From positions 434,001 to 498,000 of the forward strand of contig CBDAPE010000019.1 of assembly GCA_965198325.1 (NCBI GenBank): DNA of 64,000 nucleotides. Reading direction: 5' to 3'. The number at the start of each line of letters is the position of its first letter. Position 1 is the first letter of the stretch. Shown one piece after another: positions 1-8,188 of the stretch. Below the pieces are notes generated by a model. The model did no database searches, was not told the DNA's origin, and worked only from the letters and a program-made list of their open reading frames with translations. Source of the stretch: CBDAPE01 sp965198325. GTDB taxonomy: Bacteria; Pseudomonadota; Alphaproteobacteria; UBA828; JAPUJA01. The position numbers were made by a program, and so were the translations under genes.

Positions 1-862
1 TGCTCCCCATGGTGGTGCCGAGGATAGTGATCCAGTTGAGAAACAGATAAGGCAGGTCAATCTCGACGGCGTCGCCGCCCGTCGCGCCGAACACGGCAAG
101 CCGCCCGCCGCGTCGCAAACAGGCAACAGATTGCGCCCAAGTCGGCGCGCCAACCGATTCGATCACCAGATCCGCGCCATCGCCCCCGGTGAATTCGCGA
201 ACTGCATCGCTCCATTCAGCCTCGCTCTCAAGCGCCAGGTCGGCGCCGAGCGCCATGGCCTTCGCCCGCTTGTCCGGACTTCGGGACGTAACGACGACCC
301 GGGCACCAGCGGCTTTGGCAAGTTGAAGCGACATTATTGACGTACCAGCTCCGACACCGGTGATCACGACCGTCTCCCCCACCTGTAGCCGGCCCTCCGT
401 AAACAGCGCGCGATAGGTCGTAACACCGACAAGTGCAAAGGCTGACGCCTGCTCCCACGTCAAGTGAGCCGGTTTGGGTTCGACGTTCTCACGGGGCAGG
501 ACGACGAATTCGGCGAACGTTCCGTCGCGGGGATAACCCAGAACCAACGTGCCATAGCCTTCATGCGGTGGCGCTTCCGTGGTACGGGGCCAGCCCAGCG
601 ACGGATTTACAATGACCTCCGCTCCGGGAGCTATATCCACGACACCCGCGCCCACCGTGCCGATGACACCGGCGCCGTCGGAACCCAGCACCGGAGCGGG
701 CGCATAGAGATCCCGACCCAGACACGTCCAGATGTCCCGGTGATTCAGCGCGGCCGCCATGAGCCTGACGCGCACCTGGCCCGGGCCGGGTTCAGGAATA
801 TCGCGGTCGACGATTTTCAGCCCGTCGAGACCGCGCACGGTCTCGTGGATTATGCATTTTAT
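1..862 (-). CDS. Quinone oxidoreductase-like medium-chain reductase (partial)
   Basis: The gene runs off the left edge, so its C-terminus is missing. The readable part has the GroES-like N-terminal fold and the start of the Rossmann NAD(P) domain: an early NHRDIW motif, the GSDGAGVIGTVG turn, and the glycine-rich VVITGVGAGTS nucleotide-binding segment, followed by GGRLAVFGATGG. The Cys/His zinc-site spacing of classical alcohol dehydrogenases is not obvious, which fits a quinone-reductase-type member. It would be an NAD(P)H-dependent cytosolic reductase of unknown substrate. The start is uncertain. In-frame codons extend to a stop just upstream and the position where relatives have ATG-Lys is ATA (862..860); a GTG at 838..836 is the first ordinary start codon. 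It lies last in the minus-strand amine block, about 75 bases after the class I amidotransferase gene. Confidence 0.8.
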   Translation of the reverse strand, partial: MKCIIHETVRGLDGLKIVDRDIPEPGPGQVRVRLMAAALNHRDIWTCLGRDLYAPAPVLGSDGAGVIGTVGAGVVDIAPGAEVIVNPSLGWPRTTEAPPHEGYGTLVLGYPRDGTFAEFVVLPRENVEPKPAHLTWEQASAFALVGVTTYRALFTEGRLQVGETVVITGVGAGTSIMSLQLAKAAGARVVVTSRSPDKRAKAMALGADLALESEAEWSDAVREFTGGDGADLVIESVGAPTWAQSVACLRRGGRLAVFGATGGDAVEIDLPYLFLNWITILGTTMGS

Positions 863-937
863 GGAAAAGTCCCGCTATGCGAAGAGATCAAATTTCGAGA
901 GCTGCCGGCCAATTTATTGATTGATTTGCTAGATATA

Positions 938-1672
938 TCAATTTTGATCAATGTGCCGTTCGACGACAAGACGAAACCAGCGGTCTCCGACAGTGAGGCA
1001 GAACGGTTTGTTGTCCGTCTCGCACATCGGCACCTGGGCATCCGCCCGTGCCCAGTCCTCGGGCCGATCACGCCTGAAGAGTTGGCCCGGAGGTTGATCG
1101 AGCCAGCCCCGCATTCGGTCCGGCGCGGTCTCGAAATGGGGTTGAAACCCATAGGTTGTTTCACCCAATCGAAACACCTGAGATTCACAGGTTTCGCTTC
1201 GCATCAGGAGAACCGCGTCCTTCGGAATGTCGACCATATCAAAATGAAATTCCAGAACCTGATGGCCTGTTTCGGGAACGAAATTCACGACCGGATCAGC
1301 ATGCGCCGCCGGGGTTGGCAGGAGTTGTACAAACCCTGATTCGGGCACCTCCATGGGCACAAGCCGGCTGCCATAGGTGAGCCCGATGAGCTGGGCCCCC
1401 AGACAAATGCCGAGGATTGGTTTTTGAGCCTCATGGAATCGATAGATCAGGTCCATCGAACGGCCGAGATGGGGATAGGTCTGCACGTCATCGGCGTGCA
1501 TTTCACCACCCATGACGATGAGCCCGTCATAGCCCCCGTCCGTCTGGGGCAGAACATCGCCCTCCAGAGGCGCGAGAGTATCGATCGAAGCACCATGAGC
1601 CGCCGCGCACTGCTCGAGATAGATGCCAGGGGGATCCCAGAAGTAGTTCTGAATTGCGAGCACCTTCATCAC
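938..1672 (-). CDS. Class I glutamine amidotransferase domain protein (copy 2)
   Basis: A stand-alone class I (triad) glutamine amidotransferase of 244 residues. The nucleophile elbow GICLGAQ gives Cys90, and the distal FQPHFE segment gives His179 and Glu181, so the whole catalytic triad is present. Such single-domain proteins hydrolyse glutamine or gamma-glutamyl amides (the PuuD-like group hydrolyses gamma-glutamyl-GABA); the actual substrate here is unknown. Its start ATG overlaps the stop of the upstream paralogue by four bases (ATGA), so the two are translationally coupled. The two proteins are clearly homologous along their length, sharing the MKVLAI start, the DPPG turn and the triad, so they arose by tandem duplication. 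The surrounding glutamate-synthase-like genes suggest a role in glutamyl-linked amine metabolism, which is inference. Confidence 0.9.
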   Translation of the reverse strand: MMKVLAIQNYFWDPPGIYLEQCAAAHGASIDTLAPLEGDVLPQTDGGYDGLIVMGGEMHADDVQTYPHLGRSMDLIYRFHEAQKPILGICLGAQLIGLTYGSRLVPMEVPESGFVQLLPTPAAHADPVVNFVPETGHQVLEFHFDMVDIPKDAVLLMRSETCESQVFRLGETTYGFQPHFETAPDRMRGWLDQPPGQLFRRDRPEDWARADAQVPMCETDNKPFCLTVGDRWFRLVVERHIDQN

Positions 1673-2391
1673 CGTGCCCGCTTGACGGCCAGAGCAAACC
1701 AGCGGTCCGCGAACGTCATGGTCAGCGGTTCGTGGTTTTCATCGCAAAGATGGATTTCGGCAGCAAGTTCCGCCCATGTGTCCGGAATTCGCTGGCGGTA
1801 GTTAACGCCGGGTCCCGTATGTAGCCAGGTGCCAAAGCTTTCTGTCGTCGCCTCGATATGCGGCTGGAAGCCATAGGTCGTCTCATTCAACCGAAACGCT
1901 TGGTTCTCGTAATTGTCCCCGCGCATGAGGTGAATTGCGCCCTTTGGCAAATCGAAGGTATCGCGATGGAATTGGAGCAGTCGGACACCGTCGTCGGAAA
2001 TCGTCGGCAGCAGCGGATCATGGTAGGCGTCGGCTGTGGGGTAGATGCGATGAAAACCCCTTTCAGGCTCCGCTCCCTCGTAGCAACGGGCACCGAATGC
2101 GCGAGCAATCATCTGAGCACCCAAACAGATTCCGAGGATCGGCTTGGCTGCGTCGTGGAACCGGCGGATCAGTGCCGCCGCAGCCTGGAGAAATTCATCG
2201 GCTTCGACGTTGTAGGCGCTCTGCGGCCCACCAAGCATGACGAGTCCGCAATGGCCGGTATCGTCGCTCGGTAGCCCGTCGCCATCAGGCGGGGTGCGAG
2301 CATCGATCGCTACCCCCCGGCGCGCCGCGCAGGTCTCGAGTAGCGCGCCCGGCGGGTCCCACGCATCGGCGAGGATTGCCAGAACTTTCAC
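1669..2391 (-). CDS. Class I glutamine amidotransferase domain protein (copy 1)
   Basis: A 240-residue class I glutamine amidotransferase with an intact triad: Cys89 in GICLGAQ and His178/Glu180 in FQPHIE. It begins 33 bases after the FMN glutamate-synthase-like gene and overlaps the following paralogue by four bases, which marks it as part of the same transcript. The family supplies ammonia to a partner synthase or cleaves gamma-glutamyl compounds. No synthase domain is fused here, so hydrolysis of a gamma-glutamyl amide is as likely as ammonia transfer. The sequence divergence from copy 2 shows that the duplication is old, unlike the ATPase duplication further along the cluster. Confidence 0.9.
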   Translation of the reverse strand: MKVLAILADAWDPPGALLETCAARRGVAIDARTPPDGDGLPSDDTGHCGLVMLGGPQSAYNVEADEFLQAAAALIRRFHDAAKPILGICLGAQMIARAFGARCYEGAEPERGFHRIYPTADAYHDPLLPTISDDGVRLLQFHRDTFDLPKGAIHLMRGDNYENQAFRLNETTYGFQPHIEATTESFGTWLHTGPGVNYRQRIPDTWAELAAEIHLCDENHEPLTMTFADRWFALAVKRAR

Positions 2392-2424
2392 GACGGCGGC
2401 TCGTCGGATGGGCTCGACGCCCGC

Positions 2425-3762
2425 TTAGCCCTCATATTGGCGCCAACTGGGCGCCCGCCCGTTCAATCCAACCATGGGCACGCCGGTCATGAGCGAAACG
2501 TCGTGGGTCAGGGCCCGCAAATCGTGAGGATCGAGATCGCATACCCGATTCTTGCCACAGGCCCGTGCAAAAAGCTGGATTTCCATGGTCATCGCATTGA
2601 GGTAGTTGGCGACCTGCTCGGCGCCCTCTTCCGGGTCGAGCCGGGCGACCAACTTGGGCAGCTGGGTCGTGATGCCGACCGGACAGAGGCCGGTATGACA
2701 GTGACAGCACTCGTAGGGAGTCGTACCCAGACGTTCATAATCCTCTATATAGATCGGCCGATGGCAGTTGAGCGCGATGATGACGGCGGATCCGAGATAG
2801 ACGGCGTCAGCGCCCAGCGCGATGCATTTCGCCGCATCGGCGCCATTCTTGATTCCGCCGCCCACGATCAGCTTGATCTCGTCCTTCATGCCGAGATCGT
2901 GCAGCGCCTCCGCGGCCTCCGCGATCGCCGCGACGGTCGGTACGCCGGTATGATCGAGCTGAATTTTCGGCGATGCCGCGGTACCGCCTTCCATGCCGTC
3001 GAACACCACCGCATCAACTCCGGCGCGTACGGCAAGCCGCACGTCGTCGTAGGTCCGAGAGGCACCCACCTTGACCGAGACTGGAACTTCGTAGTTCGTC
3101 GCTTCGCGGATTTGCTCGAGTTTGGTCGGCAAGTCGTCTGCACCCATCCAGTCGGGATGACGGCACGGGCTGCGCTGGTCAACACCCTTTGGCAACGTCC
3201 TCATCTCGGCGACCTCGTCGGAAACCTTCAGGCCCAGCAACACGCCGCCCGTGCCCGGTTTGGCGCCCTGGCTTACGACAATCTCGATCATGTCTGCCTT
3301 ACGCATGTCATAGGGATTCAGGCCGTAGCGGCTCGGCAGGTATTGATAGACGAGTTTCGAGGAATGCTTGCGCTCCTCGGGATGCATGCCGCCTTCGCCC
3401 GTGCAGGTCGAAATTCCACAACGCGTCGCTGCCATGCCAAGGGCTCGCTTTGCATTGACCGACAGGGCACCGAAGCTCATCCCCGCAATCATGATAGGAC
3501 GCTCGAGAACGAGCGGGCGCTTGACTCGCCCCTCGCCGATGACCACCGTCGAGTCGCATTTCTCGCGGTAGCCCTCCAGCGCTGCGCGCGAAAGGCCACC
3601 CGGCGTGAACACGAGATCGTCGAATGAGGGCAGGTCGCGCCGCTTGGTCGCCTGCCCTCGGATCTGGTAGCGCCCGAGGTCCGCCTTTTCCTGAATCTCC
3701 TCAATAACATCGGGAGACCAGACGCCGGAATATTGCTCGGGTTTTACAAAACCTCCTTCCAT
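2425..3762 (-). CDS. FMN-binding glutamate synthase-like subunit (MgsC/GlxD type)
   Basis: A 445-residue protein matching the FMN/synthase domain of the glutamate synthase large subunit as a separate polypeptide. Visible family marks are the KRPLVLERPIMIAGMSFGAL entry to the barrel, the PGTGG loop, the DGMEGGTAASP phosphate-binding region and a cysteine cluster ECCHCHTGLCPVGI near residues 350-365, as used to bind an iron-sulfur centre in this family. In methylotrophs the same three-subunit arrangement (MgsABC) is N-methylglutamate synthase; in rhizobia it is called GlxBCD. It would use ammonia or an amine channelled from the amidotransferase-like partner. Its start overlaps the end of the GXGXG-subunit gene by 19 bases. 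No gmaS or N-methylglutamate dehydrogenase genes are in the window, so the substrate is open. Confidence 0.88.
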   Translation of the reverse strand: MEGGFVKPEQYSGVWSPDVIEEIQEKADLGRYQIRGQATKRRDLPSFDDLVFTPGGLSRAALEGYREKCDSTVVIGEGRVKRPLVLERPIMIAGMSFGALSVNAKRALGMAATRCGISTCTGEGGMHPEERKHSSKLVYQYLPSRYGLNPYDMRKADMIEIVVSQGAKPGTGGVLLGLKVSDEVAEMRTLPKGVDQRSPCRHPDWMGADDLPTKLEQIREATNYEVPVSVKVGASRTYDDVRLAVRAGVDAVVFDGMEGGTAASPKIQLDHTGVPTVAAIAEAAEALHDLGMKDEIKLIVGGGIKNGADAAKCIALGADAVYLGSAVIIALNCHRPIYIEDYERLGTTPYECCHCHTGLCPVGITTQLPKLVARLDPEEGAEQVANYLNAMTMEIQLFARACGKNRVCDLDPHDLRALTHDVSLMTGVPMVGLNGRAPSWRQYEG

Positions 3763-4451
3763 GCCTCGAATTCCTTTTTATCGAAATGATGAAGTGTCCC
3801 GTCGCATTCGAGCTTTTTGAAGCCGGCCGGCATCGGAATGCCGTAGCTGTCGAGCAGCATCCCGATCTCGTCAAGCTCATCCGCCGAAGGGTCGGATACT
3901 TTGACCCCGTTGCCGATTTCACGGATCGAGCCGCCCACATAGATTTCGCCGTCATACATCGAATCACCGATTGAGGACGCTGTATCGCCGCACACGATGA
4001 TCCGACCCGACTGCATCATGAAACCAGTCATATAGCCCGCATCACCACCGATGATGAGGTCGCCCCATTTCTGTCCGATGCCTGATCGCGGTCCCGCGCT
4101 GCCCTTGACCACCACGCGTCCGCCTCGCAGCGAAGGCGCCGCAGACGAGGCCGCGTTGCCGTGGACCACGACCTCGCCGTCCATCAGATTGTCGCCCACG
4201 CCCCAGCCGGCACTGCCGTGAATCTCGGCGGTGACGCGATCGCACAGGCTCACGGCGTAATAGCCGACATGGCCGCGAAAGACGAAGTGAATAGGATCCG
4301 TAATCGCAACGGCGAGGTTGTGCCGCGCCTGTGGCTCCAGAATCTCGACTGATCCGGCCCCGTCGGCCGCTGTCCGGCGGAAAAAGCAATTAATCTCGTT
4401 CGTTGACTTATCAACGCAATCAATCGTCCGGACGGCGCTCAGATCTCCCAT
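3744..4451 (-). CDS. GXGXG-domain glutamate synthase-like subunit (MgsB/GlxC type)
   Basis: A 235-residue protein corresponding to the C-terminal right-handed beta-helix (GXGXG) domain of glutamate synthase. It contains the regularly spaced glycine turns of that fold (GWGVGDNLMDGEVVV, SGIGQKWGDLIIGG, GDSMYDGEIYVGG). The start at 4451 is chosen because a GGGAGG ribosome-binding site precedes it at good spacing; a longer frame upstream is rich in arginine and lies inside the mgsA-like gene. It overlaps the preceding gene by 13 bases and the following one by 19, giving a tightly coupled trio. The role is structural, holding the synthase and amidotransferase active sites together in a heteromeric enzyme. 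Confidence 0.88.
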   Translation of the reverse strand: MGDLSAVRTIDCVDKSTNEINCFFRRTAADGAGSVEILEPQARHNLAVAITDPIHFVFRGHVGYYAVSLCDRVTAEIHGSAGWGVGDNLMDGEVVVHGNAASSAAPSLRGGRVVVKGSAGPRSGIGQKWGDLIIGGDAGYMTGFMMQSGRIIVCGDTASSIGDSMYDGEIYVGGSIREIGNGVKVSDPSADELDEIGMLLDSYGIPMPAGFKKLECDGTLHHFDKKEFEAWKEVL

Positions 4452-5335
4452 ACCATAACCTCCCCAGCGCCCGGCTCGCGTACGTCGATATCGCCCTGCA
4501 CGCCTTCGCGCACCGCCCAACTGTCGGAGGCGAGGCAAACCATGTCGTCGTTCTCGGCAATGACCATCGGCTTGAAGCCGTATTGATCCTTGACCAAGCC
4601 GAAGTGGCTATCGGTCACGACAACATTGGTGAACGAGCCGTCGATGATCTGGACGGAAGCCTTCAGCGCCTCCTCGAAGCTCTTGCCCTGCGCCATCTCG
4701 TCAACTACGACCACGCCGACCACCTCGGAATCGTTACCTGAGGTAAAGCTATAGCCCTTGGTCTCGTAGTAGCGGCGCAGACGATGGTAGTTCGTGATGT
4801 GGCCGTTGTGCATGATCGCAATATCGCGCCAACCGCGCGCCGAAAGCGGTTGGGCATGCGAGAAGTCCACACGGCTTTCTGTCGCATTTCGCACGAGGCC
4901 CATGGCGACCGGTCCATCGTAGCTCGTCAGGTGAAACTTGGCCTCGAGACGATCGACGGTGCCGATATATTTGATCACCTCGACATGGGTCCCGATATTG
5001 GCCACCGAGACGCAGCCGTCGAGGTCATCGATACCGGCGACGAGATCCGCATCGGTGCCGGAATATTCGATGACCGCACGGACATAGCCGTCAGTATCGG
5101 TCACCGATTCGACACGCCCGACCTCGTCGAGATGCTCGACAATGCGTGGGCCCCAGCCGCTCTCCTCGTAATTGACCGAGATGAAAAGGAGGTCTTCCTG
5201 GTTGGGTTGCCAGAGCGCAACGCCCGTGGAATCACGGCCCCGCCGGTTGATGCTCTCGAGAATCCGATAGGCGACTTCGCCGGTCTTCTGGTCCCGGTCA
5301 ACCGTCTTGAAATAGATGCCGCCGATGCCGCACAT
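4439..5335 (-). CDS. Class II glutamine amidotransferase subunit (MgsA/GlxB type)
   Basis: A 298-residue N-terminal nucleophile amidotransferase. The mature nucleophile would be Cys2 in MCGIGGIYF, and the typical RRGRDSTG segment (residues about 31-38) and the later IMHNGHITN loop are present, as in the glutaminase domain of glutamate synthase and GlmS. No synthase domain follows, so it works with the two downstream gene products. In MgsABC this subunit is the amidotransferase-like part of N-methylglutamate synthase. It starts the three-gene enzyme module, 59 bases after the lysine-rich hypothetical gene. Because alternative amine donors can replace glutamine in this enzyme group, methylamine or another small amine is a plausible but unproven substrate. 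Confidence 0.88.
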   Translation of the reverse strand: MCGIGGIYFKTVDRDQKTGEVAYRILESINRRGRDSTGVALWQPNQEDLLFISVNYEESGWGPRIVEHLDEVGRVESVTDTDGYVRAVIEYSGTDADLVAGIDDLDGCVSVANIGTHVEVIKYIGTVDRLEAKFHLTSYDGPVAMGLVRNATESRVDFSHAQPLSARGWRDIAIMHNGHITNYHRLRRYYETKGYSFTSGNDSEVVGVVVVDEMAQGKSFEEALKASVQIIDGSFTNVVVTDSHFGLVKDQYGFKPMVIAENDDMVCLASDSWAVREGVQGDIDVREPGAGEVMVWEI

Positions 5336-5394
5336 CCCAGACCTCCACTTAAACCGTTACCGTACGTTCGGCGACGGGGAGTCGAACCACCAGC

Positions 5395-5982
5395 CTATTT
5401 GGGCGCGCGGTTCGCGCCGGCCTTCTTGTCGAATTGCGACCACGGTATCATCGCGTCGATCCAGGCGTTGATCCGATCCATCGCAACCATGGTCGCCTCG
5501 CAGACCTGCACGAACTCGGCGTTGTTCTTGGGCCCGCGGGATTCGAAATAGCGCGCCAGCGCCTCGACGAGCTTCACCGTATCTGTCAGGTTCCACTTGG
5601 CAAGCCGCCCCTGATGGCGGCGCAGCAGCGCCGCAGCGGCCGTGTTGAGCTGTCCCAGGGGCATTTTGCGTGCCAAGGCGAGTTCGCGCATGACCTGGAT
5701 GTTTTCGCCCAGCCAGAACGTATTGAAATTAGCATAGAGCACGCAGGGCATGTTGCCCATTGGCGGCAAGCTGTGACGACGCAGACGCTTGATGTCCGCA
5801 GTTTCCTTGTCCCACGACGCTGCCAGGCTGCGGTTGAGCTTGCCCAGCATCGCTTTCGTCTTGGGTGAGACGGTCCCTGCGCCCGAGTGCGCAGGCGCAC
5901 GCTTTGCGGCGGTCCGCCTGGCGGGAGTTCCGTGCCCCATGGATTTACGTTTCGACGTCGTCTTCTTTGATTTGGTTGCCAT
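5395..5982 (-). CDS. Hypothetical protein with basic N-terminus
   Basis: A 195-residue protein that I do not recognise. Its first 50 residues are rich in Lys, Arg, Ala and Ser (MATKSKKTTSKRKSMG), look disordered and could bind nucleic acid or polyanions. From about residue 65 it becomes a folded, mostly helical domain with aromatic and hydrophobic content (VLYANFNTFWLGENIQVMRE). No signal peptide or membrane segment is seen. It sits 13 bases after the DUF3830 gene and just before the glutamate-synthase-like trio, all in one direction, so it is probably cotranscribed. A regulatory or scaffold role would be a guess. Confidence 0.75.
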   Translation of the reverse strand: MATKSKKTTSKRKSMGHGTPARRTAAKRAPAHSGAGTVSPKTKAMLGKLNRSLAASWDKETADIKRLRRHSLPPMGNMPCVLYANFNTFWLGENIQVMRELALARKMPLGQLNTAAAALLRRHQGRLAKWNLTDTVKLVEALARYFESRGPKNNAEFVQVCEATMVAMDRINAWIDAMIPWSQFDKKAGANRAPK

Positions 5983-5995
5983 GCTCCCGTCCTCC

Positions 5996-6379
5996 TTAGG
6001 CCATCTTGAGGGTAGTCTTGATCGGACCCTCGCGAAGAATTTTGCGGCCCGCAGGCTTCAGGTGCTGCAGACCCTCGGTGATCTTCGCGAACACGCTGAC
6101 CTTTCCGAACGGCTTGGTATCGCCATAAAAAATGCAGATCGTCTGGCGACCCGGGTAAAACCCAATGTCGCCGGGCTTGACGTTGAGGATCTCGTTTTCC
6201 GGATTGCAGAAGAACGGCACCATGACGATCAATTCCTCGCCGGCGAATTTGGCGTGGGTTGAAAACACTTTGCCCGGTAACGACTTCTCGAATGCCGCAG
6301 TGACATTCGGTGCTTTCTTGTCGAGGAGATCGGCGACAACCTTCTTGCCGTTGATCTGCATGACGAATTGTTTGGTCAT
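5996..6379 (-). CDS. DUF3830 cyclophilin-like protein
   Basis: A 127-residue single-domain protein that resembles the DUF3830 cyclophilin-like beta barrel: a beta-rich order with LLDKKAPNVTAAFEKSLP near the start, then GDIGFYPGRQTICIFYGD, and a PFGKVSVFAKITEGLQ end. The start at 6379 is supported by an AAGGAG site upstream; the longer frame to 6496 has no family similarity. Members are commonly encoded beside transporters and amine- or nitrile-type catabolic genes, but no reaction is established. Here it follows the permease of the first importer and precedes the MgsABC-like genes. Confidence 0.8.
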   Translation of the reverse strand: MTKQFVMQINGKKVVADLLDKKAPNVTAAFEKSLPGKVFSTHAKFAGEELIVMVPFFCNPENEILNVKPGDIGFYPGRQTICIFYGDTKPFGKVSVFAKITEGLQHLKPAGRKILREGPIKTTLKMA

Positions 6380-6446
6380 CCGTAAACTCCTTGTTCCGTA
6401 ACTGATCTCGTCCACCGTTAAGGCCACGCTCCGCGCAGCCGGAAAG

Positions 6447-7244
6447 TTAGCTCGCTTGCCGCCTGCGCAGCAACACCAGGAAGAAAAATCCCCCAAAAGT
6501 CAGCACCGCCACCGCCCCGATCAGGAGCGAGCCGATGGCGGGGATCATCGGTGTATAGGCCGCAATCATCTTGCCGAATATCCATTCGGGCAAGGTCGAA
6601 TCCGCCCCTGTCGTAAATGCCGAGAGCGGGAAGTTGCCCCACGACAGCAGGAATCCCCACAGGCCGCCAGATATGACGCCCGGCGCCAGCACCGGTAACG
6701 TGACCTCCTTGTAGACTTGCCAGCGTTTCGCCCCAAGATCGTAGGCTGCCTCCTCCATCGAGGCGTCGAAACCGTACATCTGGATCGAGACCACGAGAAT
6801 GACAATCGGCACGATCCACACAAGATGCGCGAGAACGGCCGTCCACCAGTTGGGGATCACACCCACATAGGTGTACCAGAGCAGAAGCGCCAATCCGAGC
6901 ACCGCCTGGGGGAAGAAGAGCGGCAACAGGATCATTTTTTGATAAATCTTGCGGCCCCTCCAATCGTAGCGCACGAAGGCCAACGCTCCCATGAAACCCA
7001 GAACGATAGCGAAGCCCGCGACGACCCCGCCGATCAAGAGCGAGTTGCTCAGGAAGCCCTCGACCGCCGGGGAGGCAAATGTCTTGTCGTACCACTTCGT
7101 GGTGACGTTGCTGTAGGGGAACTTGAAGAAACGCGACTTGCTGAATGAGGCCAATATGACGCAGATGATCGGCGCATAGATGAACAGCACGAGAAACCCC
7201 GTCCAACCACCTATCAGCCATTTCATCCAGCGCGGGGTCTCCAC
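6447..7244 (-). CDS. ABC transporter permease, PotC type (importer 1)
   Basis: An inner-membrane permease of about 265 residues with six predicted membrane segments, beginning with WLIGGWTGFLVLFIYAPIICVIL, and the cytoplasmic coupling loop EEAAYDLGAKRWQVYKEVTLP that contacts the ATPase. The GTG start at 7244 is chosen because it lies two bases after the stop of the PotB-type gene with a GGGGAG site in front; a longer frame to 7355 reads out of frame through the upstream gene. This is the second permease of importer 1, and with the 7247-8188 protein it forms the translocation channel. Family transporters carry spermidine, putrescine, opines or similar cationic amines. Confidence 0.92.
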   Translation of the reverse strand: METPRWMKWLIGGWTGFLVLFIYAPIICVILASFSKSRFFKFPYSNVTTKWYDKTFASPAVEGFLSNSLLIGGVVAGFAIVLGFMGALAFVRYDWRGRKIYQKMILLPLFFPQAVLGLALLLWYTYVGVIPNWWTAVLAHLVWIVPIVILVVSIQMYGFDASMEEAAYDLGAKRWQVYKEVTLPVLAPGVISGGLWGFLLSWGNFPLSAFTTGADSTLPEWIFGKMIAAYTPMIPAIGSLLIGAVAVLTFGGFFFLVLLRRRQAS

Positions 7245-7246
7245 CG

Positions 7247-8188
7247 CTATTTTCTCCCCAACAGTGCGTCGAGGTCGAGCCGGCCCATCACGATGGTCAC
7301 GATCACAGCGGTCAGTCCGATCACGACGGTCGCCAATGCTGAGCCCATCGGCCAATTCTGCGCGAAGGTGAATTCATGCTGGATCTCGTTGGCGATGGTA
7401 ATGATCGCCATACCGCCCAGAACCTTGGCCTCGGAGATCGCCCCGACGGCCAGGATGAAGCTGATCATACTGCCGACCAGGATTCCCGGCATGGCGATCG
7501 GGATCTCGATTTCACGGAAGATCTGAAAGCGCGAGGCACCAAGGTCACGTGCCGATTCGACGAGATCCTTCGGGATCATCGCGATGCCGAGTGTCATCGG
7601 AAACAGTACGAATGGCAGGTATGTGTAGACCAACCCGAAGACGATGGAGGCAGGCGTATACAGCAGGGTTCCGATGTCCTCGGCGCCAAACAGTTCCCTG
7701 AGGATACCAGCCAGAACTCCTGATTTCGGCAGGTGGAAGAGGAACCAGCCGAACAGGCGGACATTCTCGGAGACGAACAGGGGCATGAGGAAGAGGAAGG
7801 TGATAACGATCGACCATTTGCCGAACAACTTGGCCAAGCCATAGGCCGTCGGGTAGCAGACGACGAGCAGGATTGCGACGGTCACGGCCGCCATGCCAAA
7901 CGACCAGAGAAACGAGATGTAGAACGTCTCGCTGAAGATTCGTTCGAAATTTTCGAGCGTCCAAGTGCCTTGGTAACCGAATGTGCGGTCGGGTAGAAAG
8001 CTGAATTCGAGGACAATGATCAACGGTGCGAGGAATCCGATCGCGAAGAGAATGACGACGGGCAAAGCGTTGACCGCACCGGGCTGGCGGAACCAATCGA
8101 CAAGGCGCCGCCCCATTCCCGGCGGTGCGATCACGGCGGGTAGTGGTTGGGTGTCGCGCTCCGCCATACTGTGGTCCGCTTCGCTCAT
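7247..8188 (-). CDS. ABC transporter permease, PotB type (importer 1)
   Basis: A 313-residue integral membrane permease with the binding-protein-dependent transport fold. The EAA-type coupling loop is VESARDLGASRFQIFREIEIP, followed by the last two membrane helices. The cytoplasmic N-terminal 20 residues (starting MSEADHSMAERD) are identical in the permease of importer 2 because they lie inside the 1131-bp repeat; after that point the two proteins diverge strongly. Start and the upstream ATPase stop overlap as ATGA, so translation is coupled. Confidence 0.92.
   Translation of the reverse strand: MSEADHSMAERDTQPLPAVIAPPGMGRRLVDWFRQPGAVNALPVVILFAIGFLAPLIIVLEFSFLPDRTFGYQGTWTLENFERIFSETFYISFLWSFGMAAVTVAILLVVCYPTAYGLAKLFGKWSIVITFLFLMPLFVSENVRLFGWFLFHLPKSGVLAGILRELFGAEDIGTLLYTPASIVFGLVYTYLPFVLFPMTLGIAMIPKDLVESARDLGASRFQIFREIEIPIAMPGILVGSMISFILAVGAISEAKVLGGMAIITIANEIQHEFTFAQNWPMGSALATVVIGLTAVIVTIVMGRLDLDALLGRK

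Noticed and set aside
2437..3627. Long open frame opposite the FMN glutamate synthase-like gene
   Set aside because: It is the complementary strand of a clear gene with conserved motifs, and has no ribosome-binding site or family similarity.
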